Source of the DNA: Halapricum desulfuricans
Lineage (GTDB): Archaea; Halobacteriota; Halobacteria; Halobacteriales; Haloarculaceae
Assembly: GCF_017094525.1 (NCBI RefSeq)
Contig: NZ_CP064788.1
Span: 2,279,030 to 2,343,029 of the forward strand
DNA length: 64,000 bases
Reading direction: 5' to 3'
Shown: one piece after another, positions 17,684-26,582 of the stretch
Position numbering within the stretch: the first letter of the stretch is position 1
How the letters are laid out: every line of letters starts with the position of its first letter
Notes under the pieces: model-generated
The model's database searches: none
Seen by the model: the letters and a program-made list of their open reading frames with translations, nothing else
Told to the model about the DNA's origin: nothing
Made by a program: the position numbers and the translations under genes

Positions 17684-18388
17684 TCACTGTCGCGTGTCAG
17701 TCGCTCGGTCGCCGGGTTCGTAGGCCGTCCCGTCGATCCGCTTCGGCCCTTCCGAGTCGTAGACGACGACGTCGTCGCTGTCGACCGGGACGTACCGGTC
17801 TCTGACGGCGATGGCCTCCTCGAGCTCCCGGATCGCTCGTTCCTTGAGCGTCTCCGCGAGCGCCTCGGCGTCCGCCCGGGGGATGTCGCGTCCGAGCCCC
17901 TCACACTCGTGTGCCTGAACCGGTCCGCGACTGTCGACGACGTCGCCCATCGGCTGGTTCGTGCCGCCGAGTGCAACGCTGAACGGGTAGGTCTGACAGA
18001 TCAGTGGTCGGTCCTCGTGGACGGTGCACGTCCCGGTCCCGTTTTCCTCCCGGTAGAAGGTGCAGTCGCCGCAGTCGTCGGTCTGTAGGGCCCACTCGAA
18101 CGTTTCGCCCTCGAGGCCGTCCTCGCCGTCGGTCAGGCCGTACGGCATCGGTCGGGCGACGTCCCGGAAGTCGTACGCGCCTGCCTGCAGCCGGCGGATC
18201 TCGTCGGGAAACACCGTCGCCGTATGTGGCTCGACCGATTCGGGGTCTGTCCGTTCGCCATCGGGCACTTCCGCCGTACAGCAGCCGCCACAGCGCGTAC
18301 ACTCGAAGCCGATCGACTCGATCGCGTCGGCCAGCACGTCCACGTCGAGCTCCCGCGCGCGGGCCAGTTCGGCCTCGAGACTCTCCAT
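17684..18388 (-). CDS. YkgJ-family cysteine cluster protein
   Basis: A 234-residue protein with the family cysteine pattern CTRCGGCC near residue 32, CGDC around 105, then TCTVHEDRPLICQTYPF. Such clusters probably bind zinc or an Fe-S centre; the function is unknown. I chose the ATG at 18388 (MESLEAELARARELD) because the longer frame adds a cysteine-bearing stretch not typical of the family. The gene is followed by a TRAM gene on the same strand. Confidence 0.85.
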   Translation of the reverse strand: MESLEAELARARELDVDVLADAIESIGFECTRCGGCCTAEVPDGERTDPESVEPHTATVFPDEIRRLQAGAYDFRDVARPMPYGLTDGEDGLEGETFEWALQTDDCGDCTFYREENGTGTCTVHEDRPLICQTYPFSVALGGTNQPMGDVVDSRGPVQAHECEGLGRDIPRADAEALAETLKERAIRELEEAIAVRDRYVPVDSDDVVVYDSEGPKRIDGTAYEPGDRATDTRQ

Positions 18389-18436
18389 GTCGAAAGCGAG
18401 CGCATCGGCGCACAAAAGCATCGCGCTGGACGCCGC

Positions 18437-18715
18437 CTACCGCTGATCGGAGAGGAAGTACACCTGCTTGCGGGCGTCCCGGAAGCTGTACCGCGAGCCG
18501 ACGAGGTCGGCCTCGTCGAGGCGGTTCAGCGCGTATCGAACCGTGCGGTCTGGCAACAGCGACTGCTCGGCGAGTTCGCCCTGCGAGAGCGGGCGGCTCC
18601 CCTCCAGTACCTTCGCGACGAGCTTCGCGCTCGGCGGGAGCTCCTTGAGTCGGTCGCGGACGGCGCTGTCGGCAAAACTCAGTTCGGGCTGGACCCCTTC
18701 GGTAGTCGTACTCAT
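18437..18715 (-). CDS. Winged-helix (MarR-like) DNA-binding protein
   Basis: A 92-residue single-domain regulator. The wHTH spans about residues 28-88: PSAKLVAKVLEGSRPLSQGELAEQSLLPDRTVRYALNRLDEADLV, then a wing SRYSFRDARKQVYFL. Haloarchaea carry one conserved copy of this type near the origin-linked or housekeeping genes; targets are unknown. Start ATG at 18715. The AT-rich block at 18745-18795, with CTATATAAGGTATATTAG, probably holds its promoter and that of the divergent methyltransferase region. Confidence 0.8.
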   Translation of the reverse strand: MSTTTEGVQPELSFADSAVRDRLKELPPSAKLVAKVLEGSRPLSQGELAEQSLLPDRTVRYALNRLDEADLVGSRYSFRDARKQVYFLSDQR

Positions 18716-18947
18716 ACCCGCCACTCGGCGACCACCGGTGGTAAAACTTGTCTATATGTGTGTGGAAAGAATACTATCTATATAAGGTATATTAGTGTCA
18801 TGGCCCGGAACGGACGCAGGCTGCTGCGAGGTGGGTCGTCCGGGTGGCCATGGCAGTCGCGGGATCGGCCGCGGCAGAGGGGAGCCGTCGACACGGCAGT
18901 CCGTATCAGTATCGTTTTATTCCTACGCCGAGGACAATCCGGATACC

Positions 18948-19652
18948 GTGAAAGGACAGGAGTGGTACCAGGCCGACGACATCGCCGAGGAGTACGAGGA
19001 GAAGCGCTTCTCGCGCGGTGGCCGCCTGATCGACCGGCGGGAGAAACAGGCCGTGCTGGACGCGATCGGACCGGTCGAGGACAGCGAGATCCTGGAGATC
19101 GCCTGCGGGACCGGCCGGTTCACCGTCATGCTGGCCGAGCGCGGGGCGGACATCGTCGGACTGGACATCTCGGGGCCGATGTTGAAGCAGGGCCGCAAGA
19201 AGGCCCGGGCCGCCGGCGTCGCCGATCACCTGGAGTTCATGCGCGGCGACGCGGGTCGCCTGCCGTTCCCCGACGATCACTTCGACGCCGTCATCGCGAT
19301 GCGGTTTTTCCACCTCGCCGACACGCCTGCGGCGTTTCTGCGAGAGATGCGCCGTGTCTCGCGTGATGTGGTCTTTTTCGATACGTTCAACCGGTTCTCG
19401 ACGCGGTCGATCTACAACTGGGCGCTCCCGATGGGATCGCGACTGTACTCGCGGTGGGAAGTCGATCGACTGCTCGAGGAGGTCGGACTGGAACTGGTCG
19501 GCGACGAACACGATTTCGTCCTGCCATACGGCTTCTACCGGCAGATCCCCAACAGTACCGCGTCGGCGTTCCGCAAGATCGACACCACGCTGGGCTCGCT
19601 GCCGTTCGGCGATCGGCTTGCCTCCGTCTCTTACTGGACGTGTGACGTCTAG
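18948..19652 (+). CDS. SAM-dependent methyltransferase (UbiE/class I)
   Basis: A 234-residue class I methyltransferase. Motif I is LEIACGTGRFTVMLAERGADIVGLDIS, motif II is the PFPDDHFDAVIAMRFFHLAD segment, and FLREMRRVSRDVVFFDTF follows. The substrate is unknown; similarity is to the UbiE/COQ5-like group. I chose the GTG at 18948 because TTTTAT at 18914-18919 lies the right distance above it for leaderless transcription. The frame is open farther up to 18795 but with unlikely composition. Confidence 0.82.
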   Translation: MKGQEWYQADDIAEEYEEKRFSRGGRLIDRREKQAVLDAIGPVEDSEILEIACGTGRFTVMLAERGADIVGLDISGPMLKQGRKKARAAGVADHLEFMRGDAGRLPFPDDHFDAVIAMRFFHLADTPAAFLREMRRVSRDVVFFDTFNRFSTRSIYNWALPMGSRLYSRWEVDRLLEEVGLELVGDEHDFVLPYGFYRQIPNSTASAFRKIDTTLGSLPFGDRLASVSYWTCDV

Positions 19653-19798
19653 GCGCGATCGTCGCCCCGCGTCGGAACGGATCCCTTTTGAGCCGCGGCG
19701 CGAAGGACGTCATGTCGTGCTTGTGGCGATAACGAACGGTTTCGCCCACTGAGAGTGAGTACTGTAACGATTTCTGGTGAAAAACTGCGTTTGAGTAC

Positions 19799-21064
19799 CT
19801 ATCGTTCGGGAAGCTTCCACGCTTGCTCAAGATCGACGAGTTCGTCGGGATCCGGAAGCGTATTCGCGGGTTGCTCGACGATATCCATGATTTCTGCCGC
19901 TCGGAACACGCGGTTTTGTTCGTTACCGGTAATCTCTTCGACGACGCCATCGGCTTCGAGTTCGCCTACGGCATTGTTGGCAGTCTGGTAAACGACGCCG
20001 ATCCGCTCACTCGCCTCTCGGACCGTGAAGTAAGGGTCTTCGAACAGTGCGAGCGACAACCGACGGACTGACTTCGCTGTGTCGGTGTAGCGCCGCTCGT
20101 ACTCCTGACGCGTGTCTACGAGCAGTCTCGCCCGGACAAATGCCTCTTCGGCCTGCTCACGGATGCCCCGTAAAAAGAACTGTAGCCACTCGTCCCACGC
20201 GCCCTCTTCACTGACGGCCAGCAGTCGGTCGGCGTACTCCGTCCGATAGCGTTCGATGTACGAACTCAGATAGAGCATCGGATAGTGAAGCAGTCCACTC
20301 GAGACGAGCATGAGGACGACGAGCAGTCGACCGACTCGTCCGTTGCCGTCCTTGAAAGGGTGTATCGTCTCGAATTGGTAGTGTGCGACCGCGATATCGA
20401 TCAGGGTTGGCCAGTGGGAACCCCGCTGGATGAATCGTTCGAGATCGTCCATCAACCGCGGTACTGAATCCGGCTTCGGCGGGACGAATCGGATCTGTTT
20501 CCCGAGAGTCTGGGAGGCTTGCTCCTCGATGACAGCGTACCCCGGACGGAACTCACCTGGGAGTGGGTCTTCGCCTTTCGAACGACCTCTGATCAGTAGT
20601 TGTTCGTGGAGGGACGTGACGAGTTCCGTCGTGATACTTTCCCGTTCGACACCTGCGGTCTGGAGGAACGAAATCGCATCGTCGAGCGCTCTGATGTAGT
20701 TCCGCGCCTCCCTGACATCGGCCTCGTGATCGCTTTCGACCGTCTGTCGGATCTCCAGTTCGTCCACATCGTAGCGATAGAGATCGGAGACGGTGACGGC
20801 AGTGCCCTCGACTTGCGAGGACTGTTCGGCCTCCTTGTACACGAACGAACTGAACACGGCACCGGGGTTGTCGACTTCACTTCCGAGCCCTTCGAGCCGT
20901 CCGAGCGCCCACATCGCTCTCGATACCTCATCGATGACGGCATCTGTAAGTTCCAACGACGGCGGAAGCTTGTCCGGGAAATATGCCTTCGGGAGCGGTT
21001 CGTCAGCCCGGAGTGGCATGTACTGGCCGGGCGCGTCTGCGGGAAGGTCCGATCCGTCTCTCAT
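19799..21064 (-). CDS. Fic family protein with C-terminal winged helix
   Basis: A 421-residue Fic enzyme. It transfers AMP (or another phospho-group) to a target hydroxyl. The Fic motif HPFKDGNGR is at 235-243, with all catalytic residues present. The N-terminal inhibitory motif SSQVEG (82-87) fits the (S/T)xxxE(G/N) pattern of self-inhibited class II Fic proteins. Residues about 350-405 form a wHTH (LFEDPYFTVREASERIGVVYQTANNAVGELEADGVV), suggesting DNA binding or self-regulation. No antitoxin gene is adjacent. The upstream 60 bp holds three ATTGAAT boxes. Confidence 0.92.
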   Translation of the reverse strand: MRDGSDLPADAPGQYMPLRADEPLPKAYFPDKLPPSLELTDAVIDEVSRAMWALGRLEGLGSEVDNPGAVFSSFVYKEAEQSSQVEGTAVTVSDLYRYDVDELEIRQTVESDHEADVREARNYIRALDDAISFLQTAGVERESITTELVTSLHEQLLIRGRSKGEDPLPGEFRPGYAVIEEQASQTLGKQIRFVPPKPDSVPRLMDDLERFIQRGSHWPTLIDIAVAHYQFETIHPFKDGNGRVGRLLVVLMLVSSGLLHYPMLYLSSYIERYRTEYADRLLAVSEEGAWDEWLQFFLRGIREQAEEAFVRARLLVDTRQEYERRYTDTAKSVRRLSLALFEDPYFTVREASERIGVVYQTANNAVGELEADGVVEEITGNEQNRVFRAAEIMDIVEQPANTLPDPDELVDLEQAWKLPER

Positions 21065-21406
21065 TACCAGTCAGTAGTCGACCCTCGATTAAAAAACTCA
21101 GCAAAAATATTGAATTGGATGGGAGAGAAACTGCTACAATAGGAGAATTCAATCGAGTAGTATAATTGAATAGCGATCAGCCAATCGCACTGCTTTTGGC
21201 TTCGACACGGCAGAAGACTGTGCACTCCAACAAACGAGTTTTTACACGACGACCGTCTTACTCGAAGACGGTGGCGATGACGAGCAGTTACCCCCACCGA
21301 GCCCCGTGTGACGACCCCTTCTCACCGAGCCACCTTCGATCTGTCACCGATTCGACGCCGAACGGCGGACAGAGTTATTACCGACTCACCGAAATAGCCG
21401 TGGCAC
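21065..21406. promoter_or_regulatory. AT-rich divergent promoter region with ATTGAAT boxes
   Basis: This 342-bp gap lies between fic (minus) and the gene at 21407 (plus). TTTTTTAAT on the minus strand at 21088-21097 is the likely fic TATA element. ATTGAATT at 21109-21116, AATTCAAT at 21146-21153 and ATTGAAT at 21165-21171 form a direct/inverted set above it, a candidate operator. GTTATTACC near 21372 fits as the TATA box of the plus-strand gene. Short frames inside look spurious. Confidence 0.5.
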
Positions 21407-22585
21407 ATGCCGCGACCGGATCGGAGGACTGTCGCGACGGTCGTCGTGGCCGTGCTCGTGATGACACTCTCGGGAACGCCCTTTCGGCTCCTCGGCGCGG
21501 CCGGCGAGTTCGTCGGGGCACAGTGGCACGGGGTGCGCCTCGAAGCGCCCGAGTGGCTGCTTCTCGGGGCGGCCCTCGCGGTCTTTGCCCTCGTATCGCT
21601 GTTGCTTCTGGCCGGACTCGTTCGCCTGCTCACCTCGGTCGGTGTCGTCGGCTCCCGGGTCGCGAGCGCGGTCAAGCGGCTCCGACCCGATTCGCCTTCG
21701 ACGGCGGGGCTGGCGTTCATGATCGCGTCCGTCGCGGTGCTGTTCGTCGGACTCGCGGTCGTGCTGCCGTGGTTCGGCGCGGCACTGACCGAGGACACGG
21801 GCATGGCGGGCATCGTCGAGGACATCCGAGAAGGCGAGGTCAACACCGAGATCGAAGACCGCTTCGTGGGAGACACGGTCGAGCGTGGCAACGGGACCGA
21901 GAGTCCTCGCGGTCAGTCGCTGGCAGACACAGACGGTGACGGACTCGCGGACGAGTGGGAGCGGGCCGGACGGACGCCGGACGGGGCCCCGCTCCAGGAC
22001 GCCGACCCCGAACGGCTGGACCTGTACGTCCAACTCGAGTACGGCGACGGGGTCTCGCGACTCAGCGACGCCGAACGGGAGCAACTACGGTCTGTCTGGG
22101 CATCCATGCCGATCGAGAACCCCGACGGATCGAGCGGGATCTCGCTTCACATCGTCGATAGCGGCGACCACGGCGGGGACCTCGATCGGTCTGTGTCGAT
22201 CACCGACGACACCGACGTCGGGCAGTTCTACACGAGAGAGCGGCTGGGCGATCGCTCCTGCACGTACCGGCAGGTCACGCTGGGCACCGCCGGCGAGGAA
22301 GGACCGATCGGCTACGCCGAGACGCCCGGCTACGCGTCAGTCGTCGACGGGACCCGATTCGCGGACTACGAGGGGAACGTCTCGCTGCGCGTCGCGACGA
22401 TCACGCACGTCCTCTTGCACAACGTCGTCGGCGAGATAGAGGGGCGAGCCCACAGCGACGGTGGCTGGCTTGATTACCCCGCGCCGGAGCACGAACGACT
22501 TACCGACCCCGTCGCTGAGCGGCTCGAGACCGACGGTTTCGTCGTCTTGTCCGCGGACGCCAAGCGGTGCGGCGAAAAGCCGTAG
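21407..22585 (+). CDS. Membrane-anchored protein with calcium-type repeat and degenerate zincin-like segment
   Basis: A 392-residue protein. It has three hydrophobic segments (about 10-28, 45-70 and 103-125), then a long exported-looking part. DTDGDGLADEWE near residue 175 is a thrombospondin-3/EF-like calcium motif. Near residue 333, HVLLHNVVGEIEG followed by HSDGGWL resembles the metal site of haloarchaeal secreted metalloprotease-like proteins, but the expected HE pair is HN, so catalysis is doubtful. The function is unknown. A TATA-like box is about 30 bases above the ATG. Confidence 0.6.
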   Translation: MPRPDRRTVATVVVAVLVMTLSGTPFRLLGAAGEFVGAQWHGVRLEAPEWLLLGAALAVFALVSLLLLAGLVRLLTSVGVVGSRVASAVKRLRPDSPSTAGLAFMIASVAVLFVGLAVVLPWFGAALTEDTGMAGIVEDIREGEVNTEIEDRFVGDTVERGNGTESPRGQSLADTDGDGLADEWERAGRTPDGAPLQDADPERLDLYVQLEYGDGVSRLSDAEREQLRSVWASMPIENPDGSSGISLHIVDSGDHGGDLDRSVSITDDTDVGQFYTRERLGDRSCTYRQVTLGTAGEEGPIGYAETPGYASVVDGTRFADYEGNVSLRVATITHVLLHNVVGEIEGRAHSDGGWLDYPAPEHERLTDPVAERLETDGFVVLSADAKRCGEKP

Positions 22586-22656
22586 TCGAAACCGGCACGT
22601 AACGGGCGGCGTGAAGCCGCAAGCGTTTACTTCTGTCCCGCGTAACCGCAGATACG

Positions 22657-23094
22657 ATGCCGGACTGTCCACTCGCGGACGACTGCCCCGAATTCACCGA
22701 GCGTATCTCCGGGATGGGGTGTCAACACTACGGTGACCGCGGCGGCGCCGAGTGGTGCAACCACTACAACCAGCCGATCGAAGACCTGCAGTCCAAGCCA
22801 GTCACCGTCGGCGAAGAGGTCGTCGTCGACGTCGAAGACATCCACGAGAGCGGTGCCGGCGTCGGCCGGACCGACGACGGGTTCATCGTCCTCGTCGACG
22901 GTATCCTGCCCGACGCCCGCGCTCGCGTGAAGATCACGAACGTCCATTCGAACCACGCGAAGGCCAGAGAACTCGAGCGGCTGCCGATGGACGACCAGCC
23001 CGACTCGGACACAGACGCGGAGAGCGACAGTCCGGAATCCGAACAGGACGAGGGACCGCGACTGGGCAGTCGAGACAACTTCTGGGGGAGCTAG
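22657..23094 (+). CDS. TRAM domain protein with N-terminal cysteine motif
   Basis: A 145-residue protein. The N-terminal about 45 residues hold C4, C10, C22 and C34 (PDCPLADDCPEF, GMGCQHYG, EWCNHY), a probable metal site. TRAM follows at about 47-110 (VTVGEEVVVDVEDIHESGAGVGRTDDGFIVLVDGI), then a Glu/Asp-rich tail to the end. It is an RNA-binding candidate. It precedes the Tfx-type gene by 8 bp, probably one transcript. Confidence 0.85.
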   Translation: MPDCPLADDCPEFTERISGMGCQHYGDRGGAEWCNHYNQPIEDLQSKPVTVGEEVVVDVEDIHESGAGVGRTDDGFIVLVDGILPDARARVKITNVHSNHAKARELERLPMDDQPDSDTDAESDSPESEQDEGPRLGSRDNFWGS

Positions 23095-23102
23095 GCCCAA
23101 CC

Positions 23103-23573
23103 GTGACCGAGCCCGACGCAGACGCGATCCTCGACCGTGCGGGATTCGACCCCGAAGAGTCGATTCTGACCCGCCGGCAGGCCGAGGTACTGGCGCTGCG
23201 CGAGCGGGGGCTCACCCAGTCGGAGATCGCCGACCGGTTCGGGACCTCGCGAGCGAACGTCGCGAGCATCGAATCGAGCGCACGCGAGAACGTCCGCAAG
23301 GCCCGGGACACGGTTGCCGTTGCGGAAGCGCTCACCTCGCCCGTTCAGGTTGAGGTCGGAGCCGGAGCCGACCTCTACGACGTCCCCACAGACGTGTTCG
23401 ACGCCTGTGACGACGCCGATGTCAAGGTCCCGCACACGGCTCCCGAACTGCTCAACACGATCGCGGAGGAGGCCGGCGACGCCGTGGTCGGTCGACAGGT
23501 CCGGACAGACTTGCTCGTCTGTGTCGGGGCCGACGGATCGGTTCGGGTCCGGCGTCAGACGACAGACGAGTGA
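23103..23573 (+). CDS. Tfx family DNA-binding protein
   Basis: A 156-residue archaeal Tfx-type regulator. A LuxR-like HTH is at about 17-65 (LTRRQAEVLALRERGLTQSEIADRFGTSRANVASIE). The C-terminal domain (about 75-150) is the Tfx-specific part (PVQVEVGAGADLYDVPTDVFDACD). Methanogen Tfx binds a formylmethanofuran dehydrogenase promoter; haloarchaeal members have unknown targets. I chose the GTG at 23103, just after the stop of the TRAM gene. It is convergent with the next gene, 6 bp apart. Confidence 0.88.
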   Translation: MTEPDADAILDRAGFDPEESILTRRQAEVLALRERGLTQSEIADRFGTSRANVASIESSARENVRKARDTVAVAEALTSPVQVEVGAGADLYDVPTDVFDACDDADVKVPHTAPELLNTIAEEAGDAVVGRQVRTDLLVCVGADGSVRVRRQTTDE

Positions 23574-23579
23574 AAACAG

Positions 23580-24377
23580 CTACAACTCAGCGACGGCCGC
23601 CCCGCAGTCTTCACAGGCCAGGACGGGTTGGTCCGGGCTTTCGTGGACGGACCCCGACCCGCCACAGCAGTCCCGGCACGTCGTCTCGCTCACGGGGCCG
23701 CCACAGACTGGACAGGTCCGCAGGAAGGTTCGAAGGGGCTGGGTGGCGAGCGGCCGCGTTTCTGCGGGCAAGTCCCACTCCGCGAGCGTCTCGACCGCGG
23801 CGGTTTCGGCGATCGCGACGCTGGGACGCAGCCAGACGTCCCGACCGCCGGCCAGGAGCACGTGGTCGTTGTGGAGTTGCGCTTCGATATCCGCCGGAGA
23901 CGCGGCTTCGATCCGGTCGAGAAACGCCGACTCGTCGGCGCTCCGCAACGTCGCCATGCGATCGGTCCAGGCCTCACGGAAGGCGTCGTTCAGGAACAGC
24001 TGTTCGCCGTCGTCCTCGACGACGCCCGCGACGACGAGCGATTCGAGGACCGCCTGCGGATCCGCCTCCGCAGCGTCGTCGCCCGCGTCGGAAAGCGTGT
24101 CGGTTTCGCGCAGCGGATCAGTGTGTCCGAAATCGAACGGGAGCGGTTCGACGAGACGCGGAGCGAACCGCGGCGTTCCGGGTACGACATAGCCACGGAG
24201 CGCGAGCGCGACGAGCCCGACGGCGACGACGACGGCGGCCGCGAGTGCGCTCCAGACCGCGACCGCAACTCCGGCCACGGCGATGATGCCGAGATTAACG
24301 ACGGTACACGGTCGACAGCGGTTCTCGCCGGTGTACTCGGGCTGCCGTAGTCTATCGAGAAGCGTGAATTCACTCAT
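23580..24377 (-). CDS. Membrane protein with C-terminal zinc ribbons
   Basis: A 265-residue protein. Two hydrophobic segments (about 27-65) follow a short N-terminus with CRPC. The middle is soluble and acidic. The C-terminus holds CPVC and CRDCC (near 220-236) and a final CEDCG, so one or two zinc ribbons. It is probably a conserved haloarchaeal family of unknown role. The next gene on the minus strand ends 6 bp above its start. Confidence 0.65.
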   Translation of the reverse strand: MSEFTLLDRLRQPEYTGENRCRPCTVVNLGIIAVAGVAVAVWSALAAAVVVAVGLVALALRGYVVPGTPRFAPRLVEPLPFDFGHTDPLRETDTLSDAGDDAAEADPQAVLESLVVAGVVEDDGEQLFLNDAFREAWTDRMATLRSADESAFLDRIEAASPADIEAQLHNDHVLLAGGRDVWLRPSVAIAETAAVETLAEWDLPAETRPLATQPLRTFLRTCPVCGGPVSETTCRDCCGGSGSVHESPDQPVLACEDCGAAVAEL

Positions 24378-24383
24378 ATGTAA

Positions 24384-24809
24384 TCACAGCCGTTGTGCGG
24401 GTTTATTTACTGGTTCGCCGTGCACGGCGTGGTAGACGGTGGGAAACGCCGCCAGACCGACGACCTGAACGACGCCGCCAAGGGGCGTGAGCAGGAGCAT
24501 GTCGGTAGCGTTGGCCACGTAACCGACGCCCATCGACGCGAGGAAGAACACCACGCTGAAATACGCCACGCGCAGCGGTGCTGAGAACAACTCCGAGCGC
24601 CGCGGCCACTCGCCGACCGACGGTGAGCCCTCTCTGAACGCCCCGAGAGCGACGCTCCCCGCGGCGATCGCGGTCAACCCGGCCAGCGGGACCGCGTCGG
24701 GATACAGCGCCTGGGCGAAGACGACGACGGCGAAGCTCGGCGTCGAGAGGACTGAAAGCTCCGCGCCGCCGAAAAAAGTTCGTTCGAGCCACTCGCGAGT
24801 ACCTGCCAT
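24384..24809 (-). CDS. Four-helix membrane protein, unknown function
   Basis: A 141-residue protein with four hydrophobic segments (about 22-38, 42-58, 78-98 and 105-125) and a short polar C-terminus, EPVNKPAQRL. No motif is recognised. It is the first gene of a two-gene minus-strand unit with the zinc-ribbon membrane protein. Confidence 0.6.
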   Translation of the reverse strand: MAGTREWLERTFFGGAELSVLSTPSFAVVVFAQALYPDAVPLAGLTAIAAGSVALGAFREGSPSVGEWPRRSELFSAPLRVAYFSVVFFLASMGVGYVANATDMLLLTPLGGVVQVVGLAAFPTVYHAVHGEPVNKPAQRL

Positions 24810-25113
24810 GCTACCACGCGCTCCACGGAGCGCGTACGACTGCTGTCTCTGTCACGGTTGCCAGCCCCTTGACGAGCCAGTGGTTTAACTCTTGCAGGGT
24901 CGGCCCAGACAGCGCGTGCCCGTCCCGCGCGACGCGTCACGCCACACGAAATTATATGGTATTGGATGAAAAATAGTTAAATTGGAGCGTCGTCACGGCG
25001 ATCGGCCGTTCGTTCGTGGGCCGCACCAGCTGTTGCTGGGCCGGTATCGACCCCACGTATAACTATGATTAACAAAACAACTATATAGGAGGTACTCAAT
25101 AACAACACCTGTA
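24810..25113. promoter_or_regulatory. Divergent intergenic region with sugar-operon promoter
   Basis: The 304-bp gap is AT-rich from 24950 onward. CTATATAG at 25081-25088 sits about 26-33 bases above the ATG at 25114 and is the likely TATA box of the sugar transporter operon. GGTACTCAATAAC just below it may be part of a regulator site, but I cannot define a full TrmB motif. No gene is seen. Confidence 0.55.
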
Positions 25114-26565
25114 ATGAACGGTAGTTCAGACAGCGGTGAGCGATCCGGAGTATCGCGACGGCGGTTCATCGAAGCGACCGGCGCGGCAGGCGTCGCAATG
25201 ACGCTCGCGGGCTGTGGCGGTGGCGGCGGCGGCGAGAACGAGGTCGTGATCACTGCCGATCAGGAGTACAAAGACGCGGAAGACTCGGTCGTTGACGCGC
25301 TGTACGACGCCGGACTCAGCGAGGATATCGACGTCACGATCCGGGCGGGTGACTTCGAGTCGGGCGAGCGCCAGACCCAGTTCGTCTCGGCGCTGGACGC
25401 CGGTCGGGGCGATCCGGACGTGTTCATGATGGACTCGGGGTGGACGATCCCGTTCATCGTCCGCGACCAGCTGGTCAACCTGAGCGACGAGATGTCTCAG
25501 GACACGCTTGATTACGTCCAGAACGACTACCTGAGCTCGGCGGTCCAGACGGCGAGCGACCCCGAGACGGGGGACCTCTACGGCCTCCCGCTGTTCCCCG
25601 ACTACCCGGTGATGCACTACCGGAAGGACCTCGTCGAGGATGCGGGCTACGATCCCGAGGGTGAGAACTGGGCGACCGAGCCGATGACCTGGCAGCGCTT
25701 CTCGGAGATCGCCGCCGACGTCTGGGACCAGAACGAGGACGAACTCGAGTACGGCTTCACCACACAGGCCGACGAGTACGTCGGGCTGGCCTGCTGTACG
25801 TTCAGCGAGACCATGACCTCGTGGGGCGGCGCGTACTTCGGTGACCACGACAACCTCTTCGGCCCGATCGGCGACCGACCGATCACGGTCAACGAGGAAC
25901 CGGTCCACAACACGATCCGGATGATGCGGTCGTTCGCCGAGGGCCCGGACGCCACGAACGCCCACCCGGATTACCAGAAGATCACGAACACGGACATCTT
26001 CGGGATGACCGAAGAGGACGCACGTAGTCCGTTCACGGGCGGCGATGCCGCCTTCATGCGCAACTGGCCGTACGCGATCGCGTCAACGTTCGGTGACGAC
26101 GAATCCCCGGTCGACGAGAGCATGTACGGGACGATGCCGCTGCCCTACGCCGTCGAAGAGGGCGAGGGCAACTACGAGGGCACCGGCGGATCGAGCCACG
26201 CGCTCGGCGGCTGGCACCTCACGATCAACCCCAACACCGAGCAGCAGGATCAGGCCGTTCAGGTACTGGAGGCCTTTGCCAACGAGGACGTGATGCTGAC
26301 CATTCTGGAGGACGTCGGCAACCTGCCGCCGGACCCGGCCGTCACCGAGAGTGCGAACCCCGACAACGTCGGTCCGATCGGGAACTTCCTCGATACGATG
26401 GCCGTCGCAGCCGAGAACACGGTCGCGCGCCCGGTGACGGCAGTGTACCCCGACCAGGAACCGCTCATCGCCGAAGAGGTCCACGCCGGGTACCGCAACG
26501 AGAAGTCCCCCGAGAAGGCCATGTCAGATCTTGAGGGACGTCTCGAAGGCACCGAAGAGTACTAA
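25114..26565 (+). CDS. Sugar ABC transporter substrate-binding lipoprotein
   Basis: A 483-residue extracellular binding protein of the MalE/family 1 type. The N-terminus has a Tat motif SRRRFIEATG (14-23), a hydrophobic core, and a lipobox ending in LAGC with C34 as lipid-anchored Cys, then a glycine run. The mature part shows the family pattern GDPDVFMMDSGWTIPFI and YGLPLFPDYPVMHYRKDLV. It is the first gene of an operon with two permeases and an ATPase. A di- or oligosaccharide such as maltose/trehalose is plausible but not shown. Confidence 0.9.
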   Translation: MNGSSDSGERSGVSRRRFIEATGAAGVAMTLAGCGGGGGGENEVVITADQEYKDAEDSVVDALYDAGLSEDIDVTIRAGDFESGERQTQFVSALDAGRGDPDVFMMDSGWTIPFIVRDQLVNLSDEMSQDTLDYVQNDYLSSAVQTASDPETGDLYGLPLFPDYPVMHYRKDLVEDAGYDPEGENWATEPMTWQRFSEIAADVWDQNEDELEYGFTTQADEYVGLACCTFSETMTSWGGAYFGDHDNLFGPIGDRPITVNEEPVHNTIRMMRSFAEGPDATNAHPDYQKITNTDIFGMTEEDARSPFTGGDAAFMRNWPYAIASTFGDDESPVDESMYGTMPLPYAVEEGEGNYEGTGGSSHALGGWHLTINPNTEQQDQAVQVLEAFANEDVMLTILEDVGNLPPDPAVTESANPDNVGPIGNFLDTMAVAAENTVARPVTAVYPDQEPLIAEEVHAGYRNEKSPEKAMSDLEGRLEGTEEY

Positions 26566-26582
26566 ACCAGGGTGTCTGAACT

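Noticed and set aside
18800-18947. Upstream extension or separate small gene before the methyltransferase (ATG at 18800)
   Set aside because: Arg/Gly-rich, low-quality translation; TTTTAT at 18914-18919 points to the GTG at 18948 as the real start.
21064-21297. 77-codon minus-strand frame and other short frames in the gap above fic
   Set aside because: AT-rich promoter-like sequence; the predicted proteins have no family resemblance and overlap the likely TATA box and ATTGAAT boxes.
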